DNA from: CAZDDI01 sp964504195
GTDB taxonomy: Bacteria; Chloroflexota; Anaerolineae; B4-G1; SLSP01
NCBI GenBank assembly: GCA_964504195.1
Contig: CAZDDI010000018.1
Coordinates: forward strand, 1 to 64,000
Reading direction: 5' to 3'
DNA length: 64,000 nucleotides
Below the pieces are notes generated by a model. That model was not told the DNA's origin, made no database searches, and was given only the letters and a program-made list of their open reading frames with translations. Made by a program: the position numbers and the translations under genes. Positions 54,264-62,387 of this stretch are shown here, one piece after another (the first letter of the stretch is position 1; each line of letters starts with the position of its first letter).

Positions 54264-54305
54264 TCATTATCATCGGTGAGATGATGATTAAGGGTAGGGT
54301 TGTCA
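54260..54305 (-). repeat. Right copy of the 45-bp inverted repeat
   Basis: Reverse-complement match to 52833-52878, overlapping the stop of the wHTH-nuclease gene. The remaining 54306-54431 is AT-rich and holds no gene or tRNA. Confidence 0.8.
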
Positions 54306-54431
54306 GGGGCGGGGTGATTAGACACTCCAGAAAGGGCAACCATTACCCCAAATATATACAGTAATGTGTTTTTTTGGGAACGGCGTCATGCTATTGGTTA
54401 ATCAAGTCGTTTCTTACGCGCTACAGAGCGC

Positions 54432-55805
54432 TCATGTAAAGCGCATTTGCTTCAAGATCTCGACCAGCCGAGTAGCTTCATCTGGGTGATAGCGAATATA
54501 ATTCAATAGTAGGTTTGTTTTCTCATCTCGCCGCAATCCGCGGTCAAACTTGTCATAGACTGTGGGAAAATGATCCAGACACAGTGATTCGAGCTCTACT
54601 GTGTCAAGGCGTTGGAGGCGGGCACGCAAGGGAGCTACTTCAATCGCATCTTCCGCTGATACGTTGACCGGCGTTTGCCTGGTGTGGGTATCGCCCATAT
54701 TGAAGGTGTTGGCGCTGGCATTACCATCAATGGCAACGCTTCGCTCACCAGAGGCGACCGTGTGGTGATAATCCCCCGCCACATTGATCTGTGTCCCGAC
54801 CTTTTGCCCCTGCTGATCGAAGACTGTCCCCGGCAGCGGTTTAGGAGGTACCTCACGATGCCGACGTGGCTGCTTCTCGCTTTCGGCAGCGGGTTTAGCC
54901 GCAACAAGGGTAGCTTTACGGCGGCTAGAGGTGGGTTTGGCCGGCGGCGCATCGCTCTTCGCCAACACCTCCACTTCCGCCGGCATGGGCTTGACCAGGC
55001 GCAGCAGGCGCACCTCCGGCTTACCAATGGCGACTTTGACTGCGTGCGCACGAAAGATAGGTTCCAGCGCCGCGTGTTTAGCGCGGATTTCGCCCTCGAT
55101 GAGGGGGATGAGCAGCGCCTCGTAATCGGGGCGGCTCTGCGGGAAGCGATACGCCACGCGGATGTATTCATCTACGATGCTGACGCCCGCGACGTAGTGG
55201 CACTTCCACCAGTGCAGCTGCGAGTCCACCGGCAGGGCGAGCAACTTCATCTGCTCCAGGTCTACCCGGCGATAGTCAATGTCCAGTTCATCGGCGAAGC
55301 GCAAGAGCGCAGCAAGTAGGCGCAGGCGCAGCGTCGCGCCACCTACCGGCAGGGTGTGGTATTCGTCGCTCTGCAAGTCCTCTTGGCGGTGGCCTTTGGC
55401 GACCAGCGCGATGGCTTCGATCAGGCCTGGATCATCGGGTAAGCCCAATTTCACGACCTGGGCAGGATTTTCTTCTGCCTCAAAGATCAATTCGGCGGTG
55501 AGTAGGTGGTGAATCGCACGGATTTTCTCCAAGTCGCCACCGGCATACCGCTCATCCTGCATTCCAATATCATGCAAGCAAGTCGCTGCAAGCAGGACAA
55601 AAACTTCAGTGGGTGTAAGCCGTTTATCGGTAGCCAGCATTCCTGTGGTAAGACCATCCAGCAATGCAATGATGCGGTCGGTATGATTTGGCCCATGATC
55701 GGTGAAATAGCGGTGCAGTGGTCGTGCCCAGATGCGTGCCGCGGCAGCATGAATGTTATCCAGTACGCGATGTTGATCTTCTGTCAAAGCAGTTATCAAA
55801 CCCAT
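54432..55805 (-). CDS. HD-domain conflict protein with death-like effector-associated C-terminus
   Basis: A 457-residue protein. Residues 1-250 form an HD phosphohydrolase-like domain of the HD-CE type with an apparently complete metal site (DHGPNH 36-41, H78-D79, GHRQED, RFADELD). An Ala/Pro/Lys-rich linker (265-325) is followed by a Gly/Asn strand segment (INVAGDYHHTVASG...). The C-terminus (385-455: LRARLQRLDTVELESLCLDHF...RRDEKTNLLLNYIRYHP) resembles the small death-like effector-associated domains of bacterial conflict systems, which recruit effectors by like-like contact. GGAGG is 5 nt before the ATG. The paralogous HD module of the neighbouring NACHT protein suggests the two work together. 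Confidence 0.83.
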   Translation of the reverse strand: MGLITALTEDQHRVLDNIHAAAARIWARPLHRYFTDHGPNHTDRIIALLDGLTTGMLATDKRLTPTEVFVLLAATCLHDIGMQDERYAGGDLEKIRAIHHLLTAELIFEAEENPAQVVKLGLPDDPGLIEAIALVAKGHRQEDLQSDEYHTLPVGGATLRLRLLAALLRFADELDIDYRRVDLEQMKLLALPVDSQLHWWKCHYVAGVSIVDEYIRVAYRFPQSRPDYEALLIPLIEGEIRAKHAALEPIFRAHAVKVAIGKPEVRLLRLVKPMPAEVEVLAKSDAPPAKPTSSRRKATLVAAKPAAESEKQPRRHREVPPKPLPGTVFDQQGQKVGTQINVAGDYHHTVASGERSVAIDGNASANTFNMGDTHTRQTPVNVSAEDAIEVAPLRARLQRLDTVELESLCLDHFPTVYDKFDRGLRRDEKTNLLLNYIRYHPDEATRLVEILKQMRFT

Positions 55806-55849
55806 CTAAGCCTCCATGATCAATTCTATTATCAGTACTCAGCAAAAAA

Positions 55850-58800
55850 CTAAGCTGGTACAATTACCAGTCGGAAACCAAGATCGGCATAACGATAGCG
55901 AGGCAAGTCTCTATAGCGATAGGCACATCGGGATTGATCTGACCTGACATTGAAAGAGCCGCCACGTAAAACCTGGGACTCCCCCCAAATACTCACAGTC
56001 CATTCCCAAACATTGCCCGCCATGTCAGCTACACCATACGGGCTATCACCAAGAGATGAAAAAAAACCTACTACGTTAGGGTGTCCCATACCTGCCACTT
56101 GTACATTTGCACAATTTTCGCGCCATTCTCCCCAGGGATATTGCCGTCCATCCACACCGCGCGCAGCTTTTTCCCATTCTTGCTCAGTTGGTAAGCGAGC
56201 AACCCATCCAAGAGAGAGTAATTTTACGGATGTGAACCAATGGCAATACGCCTGCGCTTCATAATATGAAATTCCTGTCACCGGTTGTAGCGGATCATTA
56301 ACAGGTTCTTGTTGCCAGAATTCAGGGGTTATCCAATGTTCCCGTTCACGCCAGCTCCAACCTTCCGCGCTCCAAAACTCCTGCCGTGCATATCCATTAG
56401 CATTTAGGAATTCCGCATATTGCTGATTGGTAACCAATGTTTTGCTCATAAAGAAACCTTCACTCAGGCGAAATATCTGTAAGCGTAGCCCTTCTGCACC
56501 TCCTAACACAAATTCTCCTGGAGGTATCCACACAAATCCTGCTAATGGAGCGCTTGGCGGCTTGGGTTCTATCTTTGGTTGTAGCGCAAAAAGATGGTTA
56601 AGAAAAAGCCGAATTTCTTCGTTTATATATATCTTCTCATGTACTGTGGCTTGATTATTAAGCATTAACCTATGCAGGCGGCAGGCCACAAAAAACTCCA
56701 TAAACGATTTATGAACAAAAGAATAGTTACCTTCTGTATCTCGATCAAGAAAATTGTGAGTACAAATATCTGAAACAAAGCGCTCAATCTGCTCAAGAGA
56801 TTCAATCTTAAAGTGAGTTTGAACTTGTTGAGACAATTGTTCGAAACGTATATTTGATTCTATGCGTCCTAACATTAATAGAGCCAAATCTTCAGCAAAA
56901 TCACGTCGTTGTTCTGCTGTAAACAAAATGTGCCCTTGATATGTTTCTCTATCTAGCCATCGCTCTGTATATAGTTGATAAAGCTGGGCTAAGTTAAGAG
57001 TTTTTATACCTTGCAAACGTGGGAGAGTTTTTATGATCATATCCAGTAAAACAGGACGTCGTGCAAGGTCCGATAAATCATGGACAGCTTGAATCTGTTT
57101 CCAGTGCTCTTCCCATTGCTCTGGAAAACATTTTTGGAGTAATTCTTGAATATCTGTATCACTAAATGGCTCTAGGTACAAAATTTCAAAATTCGGACGA
57201 CCATGCACCTCAATAAGTTTTCTTTCTATGTCACCCTTTTCAAGACTAACCACGGTTTGCATTGTAGAACAAGAGATGTATAAATCCTCAGCCTCACGAT
57301 GATTGCGAAAGTAATTCGCGCGTGTGGTAAGAATAACCTTACTTCCCGGCACAGCTACTCTTGCCAATTCCCAGAAACTTTTAGTAGCCCTATGTACTCC
57401 CATTAGATCAACCATTTCGTCAAACCCATCAAATAAGAGTAAAAGTTTACCGTTGGAATTGTACTGATTAAAAGCATCAAAAGTAGCACCATGAATACCA
57501 CAGCCATTGATTAAAGCATTAATAATCAGGCCCTCGATTTGAGGTGTATTGGTATATTCTCTTAGGGAAATCAGGATTGGCAGCCGTTCTCGACTGGGGT
57601 TTTTCAACCAACGACGGGCTTGCTTAGCCGCATATTGCTGACAAAAGGAAGTTTTTCCTGTCCCGTAATCACCCAAGATAGAAATGTGGTTGCGCCCTTC
57701 GCGCTCCTGGAGCCAATCATCCAGGTAATCATCTAGTGGTTTGGCATGGTCTTCGCTCACTAGCTCCCCATGAACACTATAAGTGTAGCTTACTATGCCC
57801 AAATCCACATAAACTCGGGCGAGATTACTTTTTTCGTAGTCATCCACCAAACGTTGGGCATAAGTACGGAAGTCAAGTAACTCATGATAGAAATCGTTTA
57901 GCGTAAAGACACGCACTCGCCCACCGGTGGCTTCCGCTATCTGTCGTGCTGATTCGAGCACCCGCGCCTCGGCCACCAGGTAGCCCTGCTCTGGGGACGC
58001 AAGTTCATCAGCCAGTACAGCAACTTCAATGGGAGTCAGGGGCCCGGCTATCTGGCATCCCACCAGCAGCGGGGACCGCAAGCCGCCCTGTGGCGCGCAA
58101 CGGAAGCTGAGCAGGGCCGACGTCGGCACGATGGCTGTACAGGTCTCAGCGCAGGTGTAGCCCATCGTTTCCAGAAGTCCCTGCACCGTGGCAACCAATT
58201 CTGGCAGCGCGGTGGTTTCGGGTTTCGCTCCACGCAAATCAGCCAGGCGGCGCTCGGCGGCAACCCAAATTTCGGCGGGCATCGGCTTTACCGCGCGCAT
58301 AGGGCGCACGGCGGTTGGCGGGGCAATATCCACTTTGACGCCGTAGAGCCGGAAGGTTTCGCGCAACGCGGCGAAGGCGGCCTGTAGTGTGTGCTCCACC
58401 AGATTGGGCAACGCGGCCTCGTACTCCGGCGCATTCTGGGGAATGCGATAACCGAGGTATACATTCTCGTCTACTACTTGCACGCCGCTGACGTAGTGGT
58501 GTAACCACCAATCGAAGCTCTGCTCCGGCGTGACCGCAAGCAGGCGGAGCTGCGCTAGATCCACGCGGCGATAGTCCAGATCGAGCACGTCCGCCAGATG
58601 CAGCAGCGCCGCCAGCAGACGCGGGCGTACTATGTCGCTTCCCAGCAAGAAGTCATCGTAATCCGGCGAGGGAAAGTCCGTCAGCCGGTGACCAGCGACC
58701 ACCAACGCTATCAGTTCGATCAAACCGGAGTCTACGTTGACGATACCTACTTGCACTGCTTCCGCCGGGTCCTCCAGCGCGCGATAGATGAGCTCCGCGC

Positions 58801-59110
58801 CCAGTTCGGGGTAGCGATCCCCGCGCGCCACCGGGTCGGGTTCGATCTGTTCGGCTTGCAGGCCGATAGCGTGCAGGTGCGCTGCGCCCAGCAGGATGGC
58901 GATTTCCTCGGCGGCCAGGGCATACTCGCGCCGCTGCATCAACCCCTCGGTGAGACCATTGAGCAGCGCAACGACGCGCGCTGCGTGCGCAGGGCCGTGA
59001 TCCACGGCGTAGCGGTGCGCAGGACGTTCCCACAAGCGCATTGCAGCGGCACATACATTATCTATAATTTGACGATATTCGCCGAGGTGTTCTGGTAAGT
59101 TGTGAGGCAT
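55850..59110 (-). CDS. HD(degenerate)-REase-like-NACHT-FGE multidomain receptor
   Basis: A 1086-residue protein with NLR-like architecture. The N-terminal HD module (1-275) is paralogous to the previous protein's, but H80-A81 replaces the catalytic His-Asp pair. A restriction-endonuclease-like segment (about 310-405: ELVATVQGLLETMGYT, LLVGCQIAGPLT) follows. The NACHT ATPase has Walker A GDYGTGKTSF near 482 and Walker B LLLFDGFDEMVD near 560. A helical arm (600-840) leads to a C-terminal FGE-sulfatase/C-type-lectin-like domain (about 857-1085: GFVWIPPGEF, MAGNVWEWT, VLRGGSFN, GFR). NACHT proteins of this size are known antiphage receptors. I start at the ATG 59110 (GGAGGAG upstream) rather than 59167. 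Confidence 0.87.
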   Translation of the reverse strand: MPHNLPEHLGEYRQIIDNVCAAAMRLWERPAHRYAVDHGPAHAARVVALLNGLTEGLMQRREYALAAEEIAILLGAAHLHAIGLQAEQIEPDPVARGDRYPELGAELIYRALEDPAEAVQVGIVNVDSGLIELIALVVAGHRLTDFPSPDYDDFLLGSDIVRPRLLAALLHLADVLDLDYRRVDLAQLRLLAVTPEQSFDWWLHHYVSGVQVVDENVYLGYRIPQNAPEYEAALPNLVEHTLQAAFAALRETFRLYGVKVDIAPPTAVRPMRAVKPMPAEIWVAAERRLADLRGAKPETTALPELVATVQGLLETMGYTCAETCTAIVPTSALLSFRCAPQGGLRSPLLVGCQIAGPLTPIEVAVLADELASPEQGYLVAEARVLESARQIAEATGGRVRVFTLNDFYHELLDFRTYAQRLVDDYEKSNLARVYVDLGIVSYTYSVHGELVSEDHAKPLDDYLDDWLQEREGRNHISILGDYGTGKTSFCQQYAAKQARRWLKNPSRERLPILISLREYTNTPQIEGLIINALINGCGIHGATFDAFNQYNSNGKLLLLFDGFDEMVDLMGVHRATKSFWELARVAVPGSKVILTTRANYFRNHREAEDLYISCSTMQTVVSLEKGDIERKLIEVHGRPNFEILYLEPFSDTDIQELLQKCFPEQWEEHWKQIQAVHDLSDLARRPVLLDMIIKTLPRLQGIKTLNLAQLYQLYTERWLDRETYQGHILFTAEQRRDFAEDLALLMLGRIESNIRFEQLSQQVQTHFKIESLEQIERFVSDICTHNFLDRDTEGNYSFVHKSFMEFFVACRLHRLMLNNQATVHEKIYINEEIRLFLNHLFALQPKIEPKPPSAPLAGFVWIPPGEFVLGGAEGLRLQIFRLSEGFFMSKTLVTNQQYAEFLNANGYARQEFWSAEGWSWREREHWITPEFWQQEPVNDPLQPVTGISYYEAQAYCHWFTSVKLLSLGWVARLPTEQEWEKAARGVDGRQYPWGEWRENCANVQVAGMGHPNVVGFFSSLGDSPYGVADMAGNVWEWTVSIWGESQVLRGGSFNVRSDQSRCAYRYRDLPRYRYADLGFRLVIVPA

Positions 59111-59275
59111 AAACTCCTCCCTATAGTGTACTGAATCGCCAGGAGTCCCAGAGTATTTACCTGTCACACTTACATTATAGGCTACTCCCGGCGCATTTCA
59201 ATCTTGCCAACTAGAAATCTATGTGGTATGCTCAGGATATGAAAGTACCATTAAGCGGATTCTGTGAGGGTAACT

Positions 59276-60757
59276 ATGAAAGGGACTAATGAAGGGTTTA
59301 GCCAGCGTGTTTGGCGATGGTTACAGAATTTAGGCTTCGAGGATGATCCTTTTGGCGTGTGTGAGGCTGAGCGTGAGGATGAAGTTCTCCCGTACTTGTT
59401 TATAGACCGTCCCTATTTATATGATATTCTGGGCAATCCAGAATATCCGCGCACAACAATTTTATTGGCTAATCGAGGGATGGGCAAGACAGCGACCTGT
59501 GAGATGATTGCGCATCAATGTGAACATGGTATGTTACGCCGGCGCGCGTTACCGGTACGCTACTATGATTTCAATTGGACATTGGAACAAGTACAAGGCG
59601 ATGTTTCAAAGGTTACAGCCAGACATCACATTCAAGGTATTGTACGAGCGACTTTGAGAGTTTTAGCGGACTATACGCCACCTGCCTATTTCGATCAATT
59701 ACAAGGCCTGGATCGGGCGTTGCTGATGGCCTTTGTAGCCGAATTTGCAGATGGTATATCGCATATGAAATTAGCCAAAATTATTCGGGAAGAACCGGCT
59801 ATTTTGGATTGGCACAAACTTTCTTTGCTGGAAATTTTGCGCACTTTGGCTAATATTGTTACACAACTAGGCAGATCGTCCGAATCTGCTTACCAATCTC
59901 TCTATATTTTAGTAGATCGCGTAGATGAAACTGCGGGCGGGCTAGATGAAGCTATCTCATTGTTGAAACCTTTAATTGCTGAAAAACCACTGCTTAATGT
60001 TCCGGGGGTTGCTTTCAAACTCTTTCTAGCGTTACAAACAGGCGAAGAATTGGGGCAGATGATAGACTTACGCCCGGATCGTTTCCCAGTGCGTAGAATA
60101 ACCTGGGATGCCCAATCGTTACAGAATATGGTAAGTCAACGGCTGACACATTACAGCAATGGTCATATCGGACAATTAGAGGATTTATGCAATGCGACAG
60201 CGCGCGCTCGTATCACTGATCGGCTCATCAAAGAGACTGGTGGATCTCCGCGCACGATGCTTCGCCTGTGTCGTGCATTAATCCATCATCATGTGGAATA
60301 TACCACAAGAGAAACCCTTATTGATACAACCAGTATTACACAAACCATTCATGAATTCCGTCATCAATTGGAATTAGAAACCCAAACGCGAGATACTCTG
60401 CCCACTATTACAATTACCCCGCCCCCGCCTATTGCTGATGATGAACCCATGCCGACAACCGGCTTGTACCTAGATGCTAATGGACATGTGTGGGTAGATG
60501 GGCAGCAAGTACCACCACTCTCCCAACAGGAGATTACCCTGCTTGAATCGCTGTATCGTCAATCGCCTGAGATTGTCCCACATGAAGTGCTCATTGAAGT
60601 TATTTGGCCAAGCTCCGAATGGGCAACGGATCAGGCTTATAATGAGCAAAATCTTCGTAAATTAGTATCCCGGCTCCGTGAGGCCCTTGATGCCAAGCAT
60701 AAATCTCGCTTTGTAAAGAGTGTTCGCGGGCGAGGCTATTGGTTACAACGAAGATGA
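59276..60757 (+). CDS. P-loop ATPase with C-terminal OmpR-type winged helix
   Basis: A 493-residue fusion. An ATPase (about 1-370) has Walker A ANRGMGKTATC near 65 and a Walker B-like SLYILVDRVDE near 210 (hydrophobic strand ending in acidic residues). A Pro-rich linker with TITPPPP follows, then a PhoB/OmpR-type winged helix (about 395-493: LSQQEITLLESLYRQSP, LRKLVSRLREAL, RFVKSVRGRGYWL). No receiver domain is present. It is divergent from the NACHT gene over a 165-bp region and may be an NTP-dependent regulator of the island. GAGGG lies 5 nt before the ATG at 59276. Confidence 0.83.
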   Translation: MKGTNEGFSQRVWRWLQNLGFEDDPFGVCEAEREDEVLPYLFIDRPYLYDILGNPEYPRTTILLANRGMGKTATCEMIAHQCEHGMLRRRALPVRYYDFNWTLEQVQGDVSKVTARHHIQGIVRATLRVLADYTPPAYFDQLQGLDRALLMAFVAEFADGISHMKLAKIIREEPAILDWHKLSLLEILRTLANIVTQLGRSSESAYQSLYILVDRVDETAGGLDEAISLLKPLIAEKPLLNVPGVAFKLFLALQTGEELGQMIDLRPDRFPVRRITWDAQSLQNMVSQRLTHYSNGHIGQLEDLCNATARARITDRLIKETGGSPRTMLRLCRALIHHHVEYTTRETLIDTTSITQTIHEFRHQLELETQTRDTLPTITITPPPPIADDEPMPTTGLYLDANGHVWVDGQQVPPLSQQEITLLESLYRQSPEIVPHEVLIEVIWPSSEWATDQAYNEQNLRKLVSRLREALDAKHKSRFVKSVRGRGYWLQRR

Positions 60758-61193
60758 ATTTTGGTGTCACATAAATAAGTTTTCTCGCCTAAAATAAGCA
60801 GTTTGTCACATTATTACCCCATTATTGTCCCCATCCAGGCGCCTCCCTGGTATAGATTCTTTCTTGCAGGCTGCTATACTAAGGCAACTAAGAAGATTAT
60901 GGTTTAGGAACCATAAATTTGCAAACTTCTTGTGGATGCTAATGCATAAAATGATACCTGCTGATTATATCAATAAAGTTCAAGGTTTACTGGGGCATCT
61001 GTATAAAACAGTGTGCCAAGTATTATGTTGTAAACAAGGAAATGAAAACAATAGAATCATACCTGTGCTGTTAGGTCTAAGTTGTTAGTATCTCAAAACT
61101 AAAACCTGGCAATTTGCCGGGTATTTTTCGTTTATTGCGGAATATTTAACCAAAGAATCTATACACACTACACATCACGGGGAAGGAGACACC
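60758..61193 (+). other. 436-bp intergenic region ending in a terminator
   Basis: AT-rich. An open frame at 60825-61088 has only a TTG start and no ribosome site, so I leave it out. A hairpin (61104-61111 with 61115-61122, one G-U pair) followed by TTTTT at 61124-61128 is a rho-independent terminator about 350 bp after the ATPase stop, so a small RNA or long 3' end may precede it. The 65 bp after it should hold the promoter of the next operon. Confidence 0.5.
61104..61128 (+). terminator. Rho-independent terminator
   Basis: Eight-pair stem ACCTGGCA/TGCCGGGT with a 3-nt loop and ATTTTT tail, 66 bp before the next gene. Confidence 0.7.
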
Positions 61194-62387
61194 ATGGCTA
61201 CATTTCAAGACCGCATTAAGGAGGTAAGAACAATATGCGCGCCACAATCGCAAAATGCGCTTATTAATGTTCATGGTGAAGCCGGTATTGGCAAATCCAG
61301 CCTATTGAAGAAGGCTCAGCAAAAATTACAAAAACAAAAACAAAAACCATGGGTAATCTTAATAAACCTGGCTGATATTAAGGCTCCTGACCATGAATCT
61401 TGTAGAGCTTTGTTATTAGAAGCATTATTAGAACAAACCGGGAGCAACATGGATGCTTTCTGGCATACACAGGATAATACAGGTAAAACAGAAATTATTT
61501 TAGCGCATTTACAGACCCTGGCCAGGGATCGCCCCTTGTATATGTTTTATGATACCACCGAGGTCTTTCTGGAAGACGCTGAATGTTGGCGGTGGATTGA
61601 AAAGTCTTTGGTCGAGCCTCTGATTACTACAGATTTGCCAGTCACGCAAGTTTTTGCAGGTCGTGTCCCAGTGCTCTGGCGCTCCTTCACTGCGCGCAGA
61701 GTTTTACAAGATTTACCGCTAGGGCCTATAGAACCTGATGGCGATATTCGGAAGATAATAAAAGAAGCTGTTCAAGAACAGATTACAGAATTAGCAGCAG
61801 AAGACCTTGAAACTATTACCAAACTTGTGCTTGATTTTTCTTTATCTCACCCGGCCTTATCCAAACAGATAGCTACATTTGTATCACACCACTTCTGTAA
61901 AACACAAACGCTGATAACCCGTGATATTATCTGCAAGCAAATTGTAGCGCCCTTTATTGAGCAGTCTCTCTTTGAATACATTGAAGAACCCTGGAAACAG
62001 ATTCTTTGGTGGGCAAGTGTGCTGGAACGCTTTGATGCCACCATTTTGCAAAGATATTTAAGTAAAGCCGCGCCTGCATTGGTAGAAAATCAACAGGACT
62101 ATTTCTTCTCCCAGGGAATTGGGCAATTGCGCAGACATAATATTCTTGAGTGGTCAACTGCGGAAGGTGATCGCTTACGCGGCTTGATTAAAGATATTGT
62201 GCGGCATTGTTTGCAAATTCTTGATCCAGAGCGTTATTGTCGAGCATGTTTGGCAGCAGCAGATACATTCGAAGAAATTGCGCAAGACTTGCTTGCTCTT
62301 GGAGAGCAGGCTGAGGCAAATCTTTACATTCAGCAAGCAGAAAACTATCAACACTGTGCCCATACACCACTGGAGGTCGCAGCATGA
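61194..62387 (+). CDS. STAND-like P-loop ATPase
   Basis: A 397-residue ATPase. Walker A GEAGIGKSSLLKK lies near 30-42 and a Walker B-like PLYMFYDTTEVFLEDAE near 110-126. The arm regions are helical and the C-terminus (about 370-390) resembles a single TPR-like helix pair. No effector domain is attached. It is coupled by ATGA to the next ATPase gene, and the pair may form a heteromeric complex. AAGGAG is 5 nt before the ATG. The assignment as NTPase is firm; the biological role is not. Confidence 0.8.
   Translation: MATFQDRIKEVRTICAPQSQNALINVHGEAGIGKSSLLKKAQQKLQKQKQKPWVILINLADIKAPDHESCRALLLEALLEQTGSNMDAFWHTQDNTGKTEIILAHLQTLARDRPLYMFYDTTEVFLEDAECWRWIEKSLVEPLITTDLPVTQVFAGRVPVLWRSFTARRVLQDLPLGPIEPDGDIRKIIKEAVQEQITELAAEDLETITKLVLDFSLSHPALSKQIATFVSHHFCKTQTLITRDIICKQIVAPFIEQSLFEYIEEPWKQILWWASVLERFDATILQRYLSKAAPALVENQQDYFFSQGIGQLRRHNILEWSTAEGDRLRGLIKDIVRHCLQILDPERYCRACLAAADTFEEIAQDLLALGEQAEANLYIQQAENYQHCAHTPLEVAA

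Noticed and set aside
60825..61088. 87-codon open frame upstream of the STAND ATPase pair
   Set aside because: Only a TTG start, no ribosome site, no motif. A small RNA seems more likely than a protein.
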